Source: Lactococcus taiwanensis (GTDB taxonomy: Bacteria > Bacillota > Bacilli > Lactobacillales > Streptococcaceae). From it: 61,618 nucleotides of DNA. The position numbers and the translations under genes are program-made. Positions 8,982 through 17,425 of the stretch are shown one piece after another (within the stretch, counting starts at the first letter, position 1; each line of letters starts with the position of its first letter). The stretch spans positions 1 through 61,618 of the forward strand of contig NZ_BNDT01000008.1 of assembly GCF_014905395.1 (NCBI RefSeq). Direction: 5' to 3'. Under the pieces are notes generated by a model. The model ran no database searches and was not told the origin of the DNA. It saw nothing but the letters and a program-made list of their open reading frames with translations.

Positions 8982-9005
8982 CTGTTCAAATTTTTTATTG
9001 AACAG
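8982..9005 (-). promoter_or_regulatory. Perfect hairpin in the uppP leader
   Basis: CTGTTCAA and TTGAACAG are perfect 8-base arms around 8 A/T bases, about 45 bases before the uppP start and after a TATACT-like -10. There is no U tract, so it is more likely an operator or mRNA-stabilising stem than a terminator. Confidence 0.5.
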
Positions 9006-9088
9006 ACTTACTTCATAAGTATACCATAAAAAAAGGCGAACAAAACCTAAGAAGGGCAAGTGCTTACAAAGCTTTCATCTTCTTATTC

Positions 9089-9117
9089 TTGACAACCTCT
9101 ATAAAATACGCTAAAAT
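9089..9117 (+). promoter_or_regulatory. Promoter of the lysine riboswitch-lysP transcript
   Basis: TTGACA (9089-9094), a 17-base spacer and TAAAAT (9112-9117), just upstream of the riboswitch. Confidence 0.85.
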
Positions 9118-9129
9118 TACACGTAACAC

Positions 9130-9303
9130 ATCGATAGAGGTCGCAACCGATAAGAATCTATGCCGAGTTGGAGCACAACAAAGACACATAGAAAGAGGAG
9201 AGGTTGCCGAAGAGGTTTTGTTGCTCAGCAAAATCTTTGGGCTAGTGAGGAATACTCACTAGACTGTCGCACATGGTCACTGACCATAGCGGGGGGCTAT
9301 TCG
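9130..9303 (+). ncRNA. Lysine riboswitch (L box)
   Basis: The conserved aptamer strings appear in order: TAGAGGTCGCAA, GATAAGAATCTATG, AGAGGAGAGGTTGCCGAAG, a GCTCAGC loop, and ACTGTCGCA. CGATAG at the start can pair with CTATTCG at the end as P1, and TGGTCACTGACCA makes a local stem. It precedes an amino-acid permease and a terminator, so lysine binding should switch the permease off. Family assignment is from known L-box sequence features, not from a covariance search. Confidence 0.9.
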
Positions 9304-9336
9304 TTCAGAAAATTTCAAAATTTTTTCGTACGTTTA

Positions 9337-9370
9337 GCAATCTACTAGAAGATTGCTTTTTTTGTTTTTA
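9337..9370 (+). terminator. Riboswitch-controlled terminator
   Basis: AGCAATCT and AGATTGCT pair around ACTAGA, followed by a run of T. It lies between the lysine aptamer and the permease start, so it is the expected expression platform. Confidence 0.85.
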
Positions 9371-9456
9371 TCTAAAAAGTGAGCTGAACTTAACAGGAGC
9401 AACTCAGAAGATAATAAACACCTCGATGTAGAATAAATTTTATTAGGGAGAGAATT

Positions 9457-10917
9457 TTGGAAAATTCTTCAAACAATGAGTCGCACGTACAACGCGGCTT
9501 AAAATCACGACACGTTTCAATGATTGCCCTAGGCGGGACAATCGGTACAGGTTTATTTTTGACTTCTGGAGATGTCATTCATACCGCTGGACCTTTCGGC
9601 GCCCTTACAGCTTACATCCTTATCGGAGCCATGGTTTACTTTTTGATGACTTCCCTAGGAGAAATGGCAACTTACCTTCCTACATCAGGTTCTTTTTCTG
9701 ATTATGGAACGCGCTATGTGGATCCCGCTTTTGGTTTTGCTCTAGGGTGGAACTATTGGCTTAATTGGGCGATTACTGTTGCAGTAGACCTCACCGCCGT
9801 AGCTCTTTGTATGAAATTCTGGTTACCTGACGTTCCAAGTTGGATTTTCTCTCTTATCGCTTTAGTAGTTGTCTTTTCTATTAACGCTTTGTCGGTAAAA
9901 ACTTTCGGTGAGACGGAGTACTGGCTGTCAGCAATCAAAATCACGGTAGTTGTACTCTTCTTGATTATTGGTTTCTTATCAATTTTTAATATTATGGGCG
10001 GCCATATTGACGTTGCCAAAAATCTTTCCGTAGGAAATCATGGTTTTGTCGGAGGTTTAGGAAGCTTTACGACTGGTGGAGGGATTCTTGGCGTCTTGCT
10101 AGTAGCTGGGTTCTCTTTCCAAGGTACTGAGTTGCTCGGAATCACAGCTGGTGAAGCCGAAAATCCCGAAAAATCAATTCCTAAAGCCATGAATTCTATC
10201 TTCTGGCGTATCCTTGTTTTTTATATCTTGTCTATTTTTGTTATGGCAGCTATTATACCTTTTACTGACCCACATTTAGTCGGAGGAGACTCTGCTGCCC
10301 AAAGCCCCTTCACCATTGTTTTTGAACGGGTGGGACTTTCTATCGCTGCCAGTGTAATGAATGCGGTTGTTTTAACCTCTGTAGTATCGGCAGCCAACTC
10401 TGGGATGTATGCTTCTACACGGATGCTTTACTCCCTTGCAAAAGATGGAGGGGCTCCAAAAATCTTTTCCAAAACTTCTAAAAACGGAATTCCCTTTATC
10501 GCTTTGTTGGCTACGACGGCCGTGGCTCTATTGACTTTCTTAACTTCTATTTATGGTGTGAGCTTCTTTACTTTCCTCGTATCTGCCTCAGGGTTAACAG
10601 GTTTCATCGCTTGGATCGGTATTGCAATCAGTCATTTCCGTTTCCGGCGCGCTTATGTTGCTCAAGGAAAAGATACGAAAGCCCTCCCTTACCACGCTAA
10701 ATTGTTCCCATTTGGCCCTCTCTTAGCTTTATTGATGACTATTTTAGTCACGCTTGGGCAAGACCCGATGTTACTCTTTGGTTCAACATGGGTTCAAGGA
10801 GTTGTCATGTATGCAGCAATTCCTCTATTCTTTATCTTATACTTTGGCTATAAAATTAAAAATAAAACAAAACTCATTCCACTAAAAGAAGTTGATTTGA
10901 GTCGCCACAAAGACTAA
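9457..10917 (+). CDS. lysP: Lysine-specific permease, AAT/APC family
   Basis: A 486-residue, 12-segment amino-acid permease. The N-terminal VQRGLKSRHVSMIALGGTIG and the segment with GTELLGITAGEAENPEKS are typical of the amino acid transporter family. The upstream lysine riboswitch makes lysine the likely substrate. The start codon is TTG, with AGGGAGAG at proper distance. The C-terminus is charged and cytoplasmic. Expression should rise when cell lysine is low. Confidence 0.93.
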   Translation: MENSSNNESHVQRGLKSRHVSMIALGGTIGTGLFLTSGDVIHTAGPFGALTAYILIGAMVYFLMTSLGEMATYLPTSGSFSDYGTRYVDPAFGFALGWNYWLNWAITVAVDLTAVALCMKFWLPDVPSWIFSLIALVVVFSINALSVKTFGETEYWLSAIKITVVVLFLIIGFLSIFNIMGGHIDVAKNLSVGNHGFVGGLGSFTTGGGILGVLLVAGFSFQGTELLGITAGEAENPEKSIPKAMNSIFWRILVFYILSIFVMAAIIPFTDPHLVGGDSAAQSPFTIVFERVGLSIAASVMNAVVLTSVVSAANSGMYASTRMLYSLAKDGGAPKIFSKTSKNGIPFIALLATTAVALLTFLTSIYGVSFFTFLVSASGLTGFIAWIGIAISHFRFRRAYVAQGKDTKALPYHAKLFPFGPLLALLMTILVTLGQDPMLLFGSTWVQGVVMYAAIPLFFILYFGYKIKNKTKLIPLKEVDLSRHKD

Positions 10918-10924
10918 AAAAATA

Positions 10925-10954
10925 AAAAGACCACTCAAACGAGTGGTCTTTTTA
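10925..10954. terminator. Bidirectional terminator after lysP
   Basis: AAAAAGACCACTC and GAGTGGTCTTTTT pair around a short AAAC loop between converging genes. Confidence 0.9.
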
Positions 10955-11368
10955 TTTCGATATTTTCGTTAAATCGCGCTTAAATTTCTTCTCAGAATAA
11001 ACTTCAAGTGCACCTGTCGACGTCCGCACCAGATATTCTCCAAGATGCCCAAAAGCGGGAATTCGGAATTGATTAACTATTAGCAGAATACTTTCAGGAT
11101 AGGCATTGCCCATTTTATTGGGGGAAATATAAAGTCCCGTCCACTCAAGGCTTTCAACTTCTTGAGCAAATTCTCCCTGCTGCGCAGGACCTGTCTTTCC
11201 CATCCCTTGCTTTTGTAGCTGTTGCTTTTCTTTAAGAGTGAGTGCAAATTGTCCACTCCAAGAAAGTTGCTTTTTTTGAAAAGCTTCCAAGACCCAGGCT
11301 TCCTTTGACGGTTGAGTTAAACTGATTTGCCAATAATCAATCTCCGTATTACCAAGTTTTGCTTTCAT
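10952..11368 (-). CDS. Hypothetical protein, 138 residues
   Basis: I do not recognise this protein. It is soluble-looking, with no signal peptide or membrane segment. The middle is rich in Lys and Gln (KEKQQLQKQGMGKTGPAQQG). A conserved-looking segment with TGLYISPNKMGNAYPESI is followed by VNQFRIPAFGHLGEYLV. The start at 11368 is chosen because GAGGAGA lies just upstream; a longer form to 11404 lacks that support. It stands alone between the lysP terminator and dnaX. Confidence 0.6.
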   Translation of the reverse strand: MKAKLGNTEIDYWQISLTQPSKEAWVLEAFQKKQLSWSGQFALTLKEKQQLQKQGMGKTGPAQQGEFAQEVESLEWTGLYISPNKMGNAYPESILLIVNQFRIPAFGHLGEYLVRTSTGALEVYSEKKFKRDLTKISK

Positions 11369-11638
11369 CGCCTTCTCCTCTCTGATGTCACAAAATCCTA
11401 TCACGCAATAGCCACCAACAGGGCTAAATTATAAAAGTAGAGAAGCCGCTAAGAAAATACAAAACCCTAAAAAATCTTTTCACTTTTTGAAAAATTATTA
11501 GCCAATTGGCTTACTGCTTTAGCAGCCCTCTTTTACTAGAAAACACCGAAGAAAAAGCGCTTTCTTTAACGTTATTATAGCACTAAAAAATAAAAATACA
11601 ATCCTAAAATTGCATTTTTATTGCTGCTATAACAAATA

Positions 11639-13270
11639 TTAATCATTAATTTCAATGACTTTCTCACCAAAAAGTGATTTTGCAAGATCTAGCCCTTCGT
11701 CTTTTGAAGGTTGTTCCTCCTCTAAGGGTTCTGTCTTTTCGGATTTGAGGTTTGCGACATATTCTGCCCGGACTTCTTGCCATTCTTGCTCAGCAAGGGC
11801 AATGATTTCAGGAGAAAAACCAACGATAGAACTTAAGAGATTTCCACAAAAGAGTTGCAAATCAGTATTTTCACTTACCCGTTTAGCTAAGTTTTCATGC
11901 GGGAAGGTCACAACTACAAAATGATCAGATGCTGCCACAGGAGCGGTGTTATTAAGTAAGGCTCGCTCAGCCGGTTTACTGATAGAAGCAACAAGCTCTG
12001 GCCAGGCTGCAAGTACAGCTTTACGCGCCTCATTTGTTGCTTCTGCTAAGGCTTTATAGATCAAATCTTTATTAGGTCCTGATTTTTTAGGAACAGTTGA
12101 AGGCGTCGGACGATCAGATGATGAAGGCGTTGAAGAAGGTAGCTTACCTTCTGCTAAGCGCGCTTTAAGCTGGTTAATTTCCACTTTCAACTCAGCCACT
12201 TCTAGACTCAATTGAGAAGATTCGACAGCATTTTCCGTCACAGCTGTTTTTTCTGCCAAACGCACGGTCATCACATCTGCAGCAATTTTTGCTTGAGTTG
12301 TTTCTTTGATTGTTTTTAAACTTTCAATCGCAATGTCAATCCAGCTAAAAATCTGCTGACGTGACACAGAAAGTGTGGATTGATCCGCCAAAAGCAAATC
12401 CCTAAAATAAGCGAGCAAGTCCTCGGTAAACCGAAGCATATTTTTTCCTTCAGAAAAGCTCTTAGATAGTTCCTCCAATGCAGCTGTTTCATCATTTTCT
12501 GAAAGAGCTTGAACATAGTTGACTAAAGCTTCTTCTGCAATAGATCCTGTCACTAGTAAAGCGTCTTGCTCCTCAAGTTTACCTGCTGAAAAAGAGAGGG
12601 CTTGGTCCAAAAGAGAGAGGGCATCGCGCATTCCACCTTCGGCAGACTTTGCTAATACTTCAAGTGCTTTGGGTTCAAATTCAACTTGTTCGTCTGCCAA
12701 AATTTTTGCTAAATAATCACGAATCGCCGCAGTGGTAATCGACTTAAAGGCAAAGCGTTGCACCCGCGAAATGATGGTGGCAGGTATTTTTTGTAACTCT
12801 GTGGTTGCAAGAACGAAGACAACATTTTCTGTCGGTTCTTCCAAGGTCTTTAACAAAGCGTTAAAGGCTCCAGTAGACAACATATGTACCTCGTCGATAA
12901 TGTAAACCTTATAAGTTGCCTGACTGGCGGCATAAGTAGACTTATCCCGTATTTCCCGTATTTCATCTACTCCATTATTTGAAGCAGCATCTAATTCAAT
13001 TACATCATCAAGGGTCCCTTTTGTGATCGCCTCACAAATAAAACAATTATTACAAGGTTCTCCATCCACTTGATTTGGACAATTGATTGCTTTGGCAAAG
13101 ATTTTTGCCGCAGAAGTCTTACCCGTTCCACGGGGTCCACTAAAGAGATAGGCGTGCGAAATCTGATGATTAATGATTGCATTCTTCAGTGTAGTCGCTA
13201 CAACTTCCTGTCCGACCATCTCATCAAACCTTTGACTTCTATATTTTCGATAAAGTGCTTGGTATGCCAT
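11639..13270 (-). CDS. dnaX: DNA polymerase III subunits gamma/tau
   Basis: A 543-residue clamp-loader ATPase. Walker A GPRGTGKT is at residues 45-52, a zinc site uses Cys64, Cys73, Cys76 and Cys79, and DEVHML gives Walker B. About residues 1-220 are the AAA+ core and 220-360 the collar. The rest is a charged tail with a Ser/Pro linker (SSTPSSSDRPTPSTVP) and a tau-like end. AAGGAAA precedes the ATG. I see no clear frameshift signal for a separate gamma form. Confidence 0.96.
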   Translation of the reverse strand: MAYQALYRKYRSQRFDEMVGQEVVATTLKNAIINHQISHAYLFSGPRGTGKTSAAKIFAKAINCPNQVDGEPCNNCFICEAITKGTLDDVIELDAASNNGVDEIREIRDKSTYAASQATYKVYIIDEVHMLSTGAFNALLKTLEEPTENVVFVLATTELQKIPATIISRVQRFAFKSITTAAIRDYLAKILADEQVEFEPKALEVLAKSAEGGMRDALSLLDQALSFSAGKLEEQDALLVTGSIAEEALVNYVQALSENDETAALEELSKSFSEGKNMLRFTEDLLAYFRDLLLADQSTLSVSRQQIFSWIDIAIESLKTIKETTQAKIAADVMTVRLAEKTAVTENAVESSQLSLEVAELKVEINQLKARLAEGKLPSSTPSSSDRPTPSTVPKKSGPNKDLIYKALAEATNEARKAVLAAWPELVASISKPAERALLNNTAPVAASDHFVVVTFPHENLAKRVSENTDLQLFCGNLLSSIVGFSPEIIALAEQEWQEVRAEYVANLKSEKTEPLEEEQPSKDEGLDLAKSLFGEKVIEIND

Positions 13271-13321
13271 ATTTTCCTTCTATTTTGGGTGGTATGCTTA
13301 AATCTTTTTTAACTCAAAAGA

Positions 13322-13339
13322 GCTGACAGCTCGGTCAGC
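13322..13339. repeat. ACTGAC palindrome, copy 6 (G/C outer pair)
   Basis: GCTGAC and GTCAGC around AGCTCG: the outer pair has changed on both sides, which keeps the stem paired. It lies between the dnaX start and the upstream gene's stop. Confidence 0.8.
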
Positions 13340-13350
13340 AAAATTTCTTA

Positions 13351-13992
13351 TTAATACATATCTTGAGCGATGGTATAATTTAAATCTTTCAATATTTCAG
13401 TTGAAGCATCGCGAGACTGGATCAAAAGATCAATATCTTGTGATTGATAATTTTTCAAGGCTGTTCGTAAAGCAAACATTCTTGCACGATCAATGGTTTG
13501 CGTATCCGTGTCAGCAGCACTGAAAAAGATTTTACGCGCTTTTTCGTCAAAAAGTGTCCAAGCGATGGCCAAATCACAAGCAGGATCACCACTGACCGCT
13601 TGATCAGTAGCTTTTACACCAGTAAGCTTCCCATCTGTCACGCTAAGATTTTCTGGCCAAAAGCGCCCCAAGACCCAGACTGGTTTTTTCTGCCATTTTG
13701 TTTTGGCCGCTCGTGTGAATTGTTCTTGAAGAAGTTCTGCTGGAACAATTTTTTGATACTGGGTGAGGAGTTCTGTAAATTCCGCTTCAAAGAAAATCAA
13801 ATCTTGTCCTGCAGAAGCATTCTCAAAGCTTGGGGCTGGGGCTGTCTCAAGTGGTAAGCGGTGAAGCTGATATAAAAAATTGCCAAGTTCACGTGCAAAC
13901 TCACGCGGTTCTCCAAGATTAGCAGGTGTGACCTTTGCTCCACCCTGACTTCCAAACTTATCAGCAATAAATTTTTCAACTACTTTACTCAT
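13351..13992 (-). CDS. Degenerate aminoglycoside-phosphotransferase-like protein
   Basis: A 213-residue protein that looks like the C-terminal lobe of the APH/choline kinase family without the ATP-binding N-lobe. The segment VLGRFWPENLSVTDGKL aligns with the catalytic loop VHGDLHPGN, but the catalytic Asp is replaced by Arg110 and both His residues are lost; Asn115 is kept. The metal-binding Asp motif is also changed (VKATDQ), while GDPACDLAIAW (135-145) is well conserved. It therefore reads as a pseudo-enzyme. A good SD (AAGGAGAG) and intact frame argue against a dead gene. It lies between the methionine-sulfoxide reductase gene and dnaX. Confidence 0.65.
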   Translation of the reverse strand: MSKVVEKFIADKFGSQGGAKVTPANLGEPREFARELGNFLYQLHRLPLETAPAPSFENASAGQDLIFFEAEFTELLTQYQKIVPAELLQEQFTRAAKTKWQKKPVWVLGRFWPENLSVTDGKLTGVKATDQAVSGDPACDLAIAWTLFDEKARKIFFSAADTDTQTIDRARMFALRTALKNYQSQDIDLLIQSRDASTEILKDLNYTIAQDMY

Positions 13993-14051
13993 TTTTCTCT
14001 CCTTAGCCTCTTCAAATTTACATCCTTTTCACAGTCTTTTGAACTATTTTA

Positions 14052-14540
14052 TCAACCAACAGGGAAAAATTCAAAATCTGTACATTCACATAAAATACGA
14101 CTGAATTCTTCAAGATATTTTTGATCTATCGCATCATAAGCACCAATTTCTGAGCTATCTAAGTCCAAAACACCCATTAAATGTCCATTTTTAACAAGAG
14201 GAACCACGATTTCAGACATGGCTCGTCCATCACATGAAATATAATTTTTATGGGTTTTGACATTATCAACGATTACCGTCTCGCGATTTTCTGCTGCTTC
14301 ACCACACACTCCTTTTCCTAATTCAATCTCAACGCAGGAGACTGAGCCTTGAAAGGGGCCTAAAATCAACTTCTCACCATTGTAGATGTAAAAGCCCGTG
14401 TAAACCTGTTTTGGCAAAAAGTTCCAGAGCAAACTGCTCGCATTGGCCAAGTTAGAAATTGTATAATTTTGCTCGCTCAATAGTCCCTTGAGTTGCAAAT
14501 TAAGCATTTCGTAACCTTCTATTTTTTCTTCTTTATTCAT
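14052..14540 (-). CDS. Free methionine-(R)-sulfoxide reductase, GAF domain
   Basis: A single GAF domain of 162 residues that should reduce free Met-R-sulfoxide in the cytosol. The three family cysteines are visible, in GSVSCVE, KGVCGEA and YISCDGRA, followed by SEIVVPL and GVLDLDS. The ATG at 14540 is chosen; a GTG three codons upstream is possible and the ribosome site is weak. Streptococci also carry this gene beside dnaX. Confidence 0.88.
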   Translation of the reverse strand: MNKEEKIEGYEMLNLQLKGLLSEQNYTISNLANASSLLWNFLPKQVYTGFYIYNGEKLILGPFQGSVSCVEIELGKGVCGEAAENRETVIVDNVKTHKNYISCDGRAMSEIVVPLVKNGHLMGVLDLDSSEIGAYDAIDQKYLEEFSRILCECTDFEFFPVG

Positions 14541-14747
14541 TATATTCACTTCTTTTCTTCATTAGCTTCGTGCCTTTTCTAGATAAAAACTCTGGCAACA
14601 GTAAACCAATTATAACATTTTTCTTTTATTTTTTTGATACATTTTTTAAAAGTGGTCATTAAAAAAACTGGTGAATGCCTCGGCAGTCGTCTGACAAATT
14701 TTTTGAGTCTAAACCTGGAGTTAGAGCTATCTACAACTCAAGTATTT

Positions 14748-14756
14748 TGTTATAAT
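14748..14756 (+). promoter_or_regulatory. Extended -10 for a leaderless chorismate mutase mRNA
   Basis: TGTTATAAT ends seven bases before the ATG. No Shine-Dalgarno site fits in that space, so the transcript should start at or next to the start codon. Confidence 0.6.
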
Positions 14757-14763
14757 AAAACAC

Positions 14764-15033
14764 ATGAATTTAGAAGAACTTCGAAACCAAATCGACCAAG
14801 TTGATCAAGATATTATCCAACTCCTAGAAAAAAGAATGACGATTGTCCAAAAAATCAGTGAAGTAAAAGAGGCTCAGGGACATAATATTCTTGACTCCAC
14901 TCGTGAACAGGAAGTTTTAAATCGGGCTCAACAGGCCATTAAAACTCCCGCTTATCAGGAAACGATTTTACAAACCTACCAAGATATTATGAAAAACTCT
15001 CGCGAATACCAGAGTAAAGCTCGCCTTAAATAA
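14764..15033 (+). CDS. Chorismate mutase, monofunctional AroQ class
   Basis: An 89-residue, all-helical protein that should convert chorismate to prephenate for Phe and Tyr synthesis. The N-terminus LEELRNQIDQVDQDIIQLLE followed by KRMTIVQKISEVK matches the AroQ fold, with the Arg and Lys residues that hold the substrate carboxylates. The length is that of the free-standing enzyme. It has no ribosome site and sits seven bases after a -10 box. A palindrome copy forms its terminator. Confidence 0.88.
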   Translation: MNLEELRNQIDQVDQDIIQLLEKRMTIVQKISEVKEAQGHNILDSTREQEVLNRAQQAIKTPAYQETILQTYQDIMKNSREYQSKARLK

Positions 15034-15040
15034 AAAAGTT

Positions 15041-15058
15041 ACTGACCGATTGGTCAGT
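15041..15058. repeat. ACTGAC palindrome, copy 7, acting as terminator
   Basis: Perfect arms around CGATTG, extended to AAAAAGTT and AACTTTTT (15033-15066). It lies between converging genes, so it should terminate both. Confidence 0.9.
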
Positions 15059-15064
15059 AACTTT

Positions 15065-15502
15065 TTATAAGTTGAATTCATCAGTCAAACTATCTTTCAA
15101 CATCATATATTCTAACTGAGGCAGATCAAGTAAAACCACCTTACTAGAAGCCAGTAGATTGTTTTCCTTTAACGTATAGAGGAAACTTTTAATCTCTGTT
15201 GTGCCCAGATACAGACACTCTAGGAAGATAATATGATAAGGAGCCGACATCTGTTCAAGAGAAGCATCAATATCCTCTTGCGTGAGTGCCACATCAATAT
15301 CTACACGACCTACTACTGTTAAGTCTTCATCCTCTGCCTTTAGTTCTGCCGCTAAGTCTTTAAAAATGCCGGTCGCCATTTTTGAACCCCCAGAGACAGC
15401 ATCTTGCATTTCAGCATAAGCCCCACGGTCAATCATGGCTACAGTTGCAATTTCACCTGGTTCTAACGTTTTTAATGATTCTTTTAGCTCATTTAAATCC
15501 AT
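15065..15502 (-). CDS. Hypothetical protein, 145 residues
   Basis: I do not recognise this acidic cytosolic protein. It begins MDLNELKESLKTLEPGEIA and has a hydrophobic stretch around PYHIIFLECLYLGTTEIK, but no clear membrane segment. It has no good ribosome site. Its ATG lies two bases after the stop of a 42-codon reading frame upstream, so its translation is probably coupled to that frame. A palindrome terminator follows it. Confidence 0.55.
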   Translation of the reverse strand: MDLNELKESLKTLEPGEIATVAMIDRGAYAEMQDAVSGGSKMATGIFKDLAAELKAEDEDLTVVGRVDIDVALTQEDIDASLEQMSAPYHIIFLECLYLGTTEIKSFLYTLKENNLLASSKVVLLDLPQLEYMMLKDSLTDEFNL

Positions 15503-15504
15503 TC

Positions 15505-15634
15505 TTATTTTTGCAAATCAAACCCTTCGGTCATAAAAGCGTCGATTCGGCTTCCTTTCTTCTTTTTCTCTTCTCCCTTAAGTTTACACTGCCAGAGCCT
15601 TTTTTTCAAAGAATCTGGCTTTTTTTGACGACAT
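15505..15634 (-). pseudogene. Small lysine-rich ORF broken by one base in an A7 run
   Basis: An ATG at 15634 opens MSSKK. If one A of the A7 run were absent, the frame would continue as KPDSLKKRLWQCKLKGEE, then a Lys run and the end DAFMTEGFDLQK, 42 residues in all, stopping two bases before the next gene's ATG. As written, the first frame stops after nine codons. The composition looks coding. A sequencing error, real decay or slippage on the A run are all possible. Confidence 0.4.
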
Positions 15635-15654
15635 TTCTCTCAAGAGCGTATAAT

Positions 15655-15683
15655 TTCACAATATATTTCTGCTTTGTTATAAT
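15655..15683 (+). promoter_or_regulatory. Promoter of the small MKF-family gene
   Basis: TTCACA (15655-15660), a 17-base spacer and TATAAT (15678-15683), about 30 bases before the start codon. Confidence 0.7.
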
Positions 15684-15714
15684 GAAATTAGAAGAAAATG
15701 AAAGGATAAGTCCT

Positions 15715-15915
15715 ATGAAATTTAAATTTAAAGGAATTGCTTCTTATGAAGAACCTGTTAACAATTATGTGGGAGCCGTTAAGAACCTTTCGGCAGTAAA
15801 AGAATTTGGTAGTTTCCAAGAAGCTATTGATTATGTCGCTGATCATAAAGGCTTTTTAATGTCTGAAGATGGTAAGTCAGCTTTTAACGTCTTGACGATT
15901 AGTGAGATCGAGTAA
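15715..15915 (+). CDS. Small protein, MKF-x-FKG family (paralog at 45.3 kb)
   Basis: A 66-residue soluble protein beginning MKFKFKGIASYEEP. The start is set by GAAAGGAT upstream, although the frame is open far beyond. It shares its plan with the 67-residue protein at 45287-45490: MKF-x-FKG-xx-SYEE at the start, then a helix with EAIDYVADHKGF (EAIEYVSNHHGF in the paralog), then EDGKSAF and an ISE or ISA ending. The function is unknown. It has its own promoter and terminator. Confidence 0.7.
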   Translation: MKFKFKGIASYEEPVNNYVGAVKNLSAVKEFGSFQEAIDYVADHKGFLMSEDGKSAFNVLTISEIE

Positions 15916-15927
15916 AAAAGAAAGCTA

Positions 15928-15962
15928 AAAAAGCACAAACAGGATTACCTGTTTGTGCTTTT
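15928..15962. terminator. Bidirectional terminator between the small gene and glnA
   Basis: AAAAGCACAAACAGG and CCTGTTTGTGCTTTT pair around a four-base loop; a strong stem with A/T tracts on both sides. Confidence 0.92.
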
Positions 15963-15971
15963 AATTTTATA

Positions 15972-17312
15972 TTAGTAGAGTTCTAAGTAATTATCAATTT
16001 CCCATTGCGATACGAATTGTGCATAGCTTGCCCATTCGATACGTTTTGCTTCAACAAAATTAACCAAAACGTGTTCGCCTAGCGCTTCTGTGACAATCTC
16101 ATCTTCGCGCAAGGCCTTCACCGCATTGTGCAATGTTGAAGGTAAATCAGTAATGCCGTGTGCTTTACGTTCTTCTTCTGTCATCACATAAATATTTGAC
16201 TCAATAGCTTCTGGCGCTTCCATTTTATTCTCAACACCGTCAAGACCAGCTGCTAATAGAACAGCCAAGGCAAGGTATGGATTTGCTGTTGGGTCAACCG
16301 CACGAAGTTCAACACGAGTTGACAAACCACGTGAAGCAGGTACGCGAATCAAAGGTGATCGGTTACGACCAGCCCAAGCGACATAAACGGGTGCTTCATA
16401 ACCAGGAACCAAACGTTTATATGAGTTAACAGTTGGGTTTGTAATGGCTGTAAAGTTATAAGCATGTTTCAAGAGACCGGCAATAAAGCTATGGGCAACA
16501 TCTGAAAGTCCCATATCACCTGTTGGATCCGCAAAGGCATTGGCACCATCTTCTGTAAATAAAGACATGTTACAGTGCATCCCAGAACCGTTGATTCCGT
16601 GAACGGGTTTTGCCATAAACGTTGCATGTAAACCATGTTTACGCGCAATTGTTTTAACAACAAGTTTAAAAATTTGAATATTATCACATGCCTTCAAAGC
16701 ATTAGTATATTTAAAATCAATTTCATGTTGACCGATTGCTACTTCGTGGTGAGAAGCTTCAACTTCAAAACCAAGGTCTGTCAACACGTTGACGATTTCA
16801 CGTCTTGTGTTTCCAGCAAGGTCGGTTGGTGCAAGGTCAAAATAACCACCTTTATCATTCACTTCAAGTGTAGGTTCATCATTTTCGTTAAGTTTGAAAA
16901 GGAAGAACTCGGGCTCAGGTCCAAGATTAAAGTTTTTAAAGCCTAATTTTTCCATTGCTTTCAAATTACGTTTCAAAACACCACGTGGGTCACCTGCAAA
17001 TGGTTCTCCTTCAGCAGTGTAAACATCACAAATTACACCGGCAACCTTGCCATATTCATCCCCCCAAGGAAATACTATCCAAGTGTCAAGATCTGGATAA
17101 AGGTACATATCTGATTCATTGATGCGCACAAAGCCTTCGATCGATGAACCATCAAACATCATTTTATTTTCAAACAATTTGTCCAATTGTTCATCTGTCG
17201 CTGGAACTTCTACATTTTTGAGTGTTCCCAAGATATCAGTAAACATCAAGCGTAAAAATTTGATGTCTTTTTCTTTAACGTCACGACGAATGTCTGCTGC
17301 TGTGATTACCAT
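15972..17312 (-). CDS. glnA: Glutamine synthetase type I
   Basis: A 446-residue GS-I alpha-type enzyme that makes glutamine from glutamate, ammonia and ATP. It shows [50 protein letters not shown] and the [13 protein letters not shown] loop. AGGAGA precedes the ATG. It is cotranscribed with glnR from a GlnR-boxed promoter. In Firmicutes, feedback-inhibited GS also modulates GlnR, giving repression when glutamine is plentiful. Confidence 0.97.
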   Translation of the reverse strand: MVITAADIRRDVKEKDIKFLRLMFTDILGTLKNVEVPATDEQLDKLFENKMMFDGSSIEGFVRINESDMYLYPDLDTWIVFPWGDEYGKVAGVICDVYTAEGEPFAGDPRGVLKRNLKAMEKLGFKNFNLGPEPEFFLFKLNENDEPTLEVNDKGGYFDLAPTDLAGNTRREIVNVLTDLGFEVEASHHEVAIGQHEIDFKYTNALKACDNIQIFKLVVKTIARKHGLHATFMAKPVHGINGSGMHCNMSLFTEDGANAFADPTGDMGLSDVAHSFIAGLLKHAYNFTAITNPTVNSYKRLVPGYEAPVYVAWAGRNRSPLIRVPASRGLSTRVELRAVDPTANPYLALAVLLAAGLDGVENKMEAPEAIESNIYVMTEEERKAHGITDLPSTLHNAVKALREDEIVTEALGEHVLVNFVEAKRIEWASYAQFVSQWEIDNYLELY

Positions 17313-17412
17313 TAGTGTGTTCTCCTATGGGGTGAAGTCGGATCTCCCAAGCTTCCTGTAAAGCTTGAAGACCTTCTCGTTTTGCAATGCCCTGTAAAGA
17401 AAGTTGACGCAG
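17281..17412 (-). other. Possible CTG-started small ORF between glnR and glnA
   Basis: AGGAGG directly after the glnR stop is followed at seven bases by CTG and an open frame of 43 codons (LRQLSLQGIAKREGLQALQE at its start) that runs into glnA in another frame. It has no ATG, GTG or TTG start. It may be chance or a leader peptide. Confidence 0.2.
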
Positions 17413-17425
17413 TTGTCACCCTCCT

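Noticed and set aside
9274-9288. TGGTCACTGACCA, similar to the dispersed palindrome
   Set aside because: Different arm order and inside the lysine riboswitch, where it forms a local stem.
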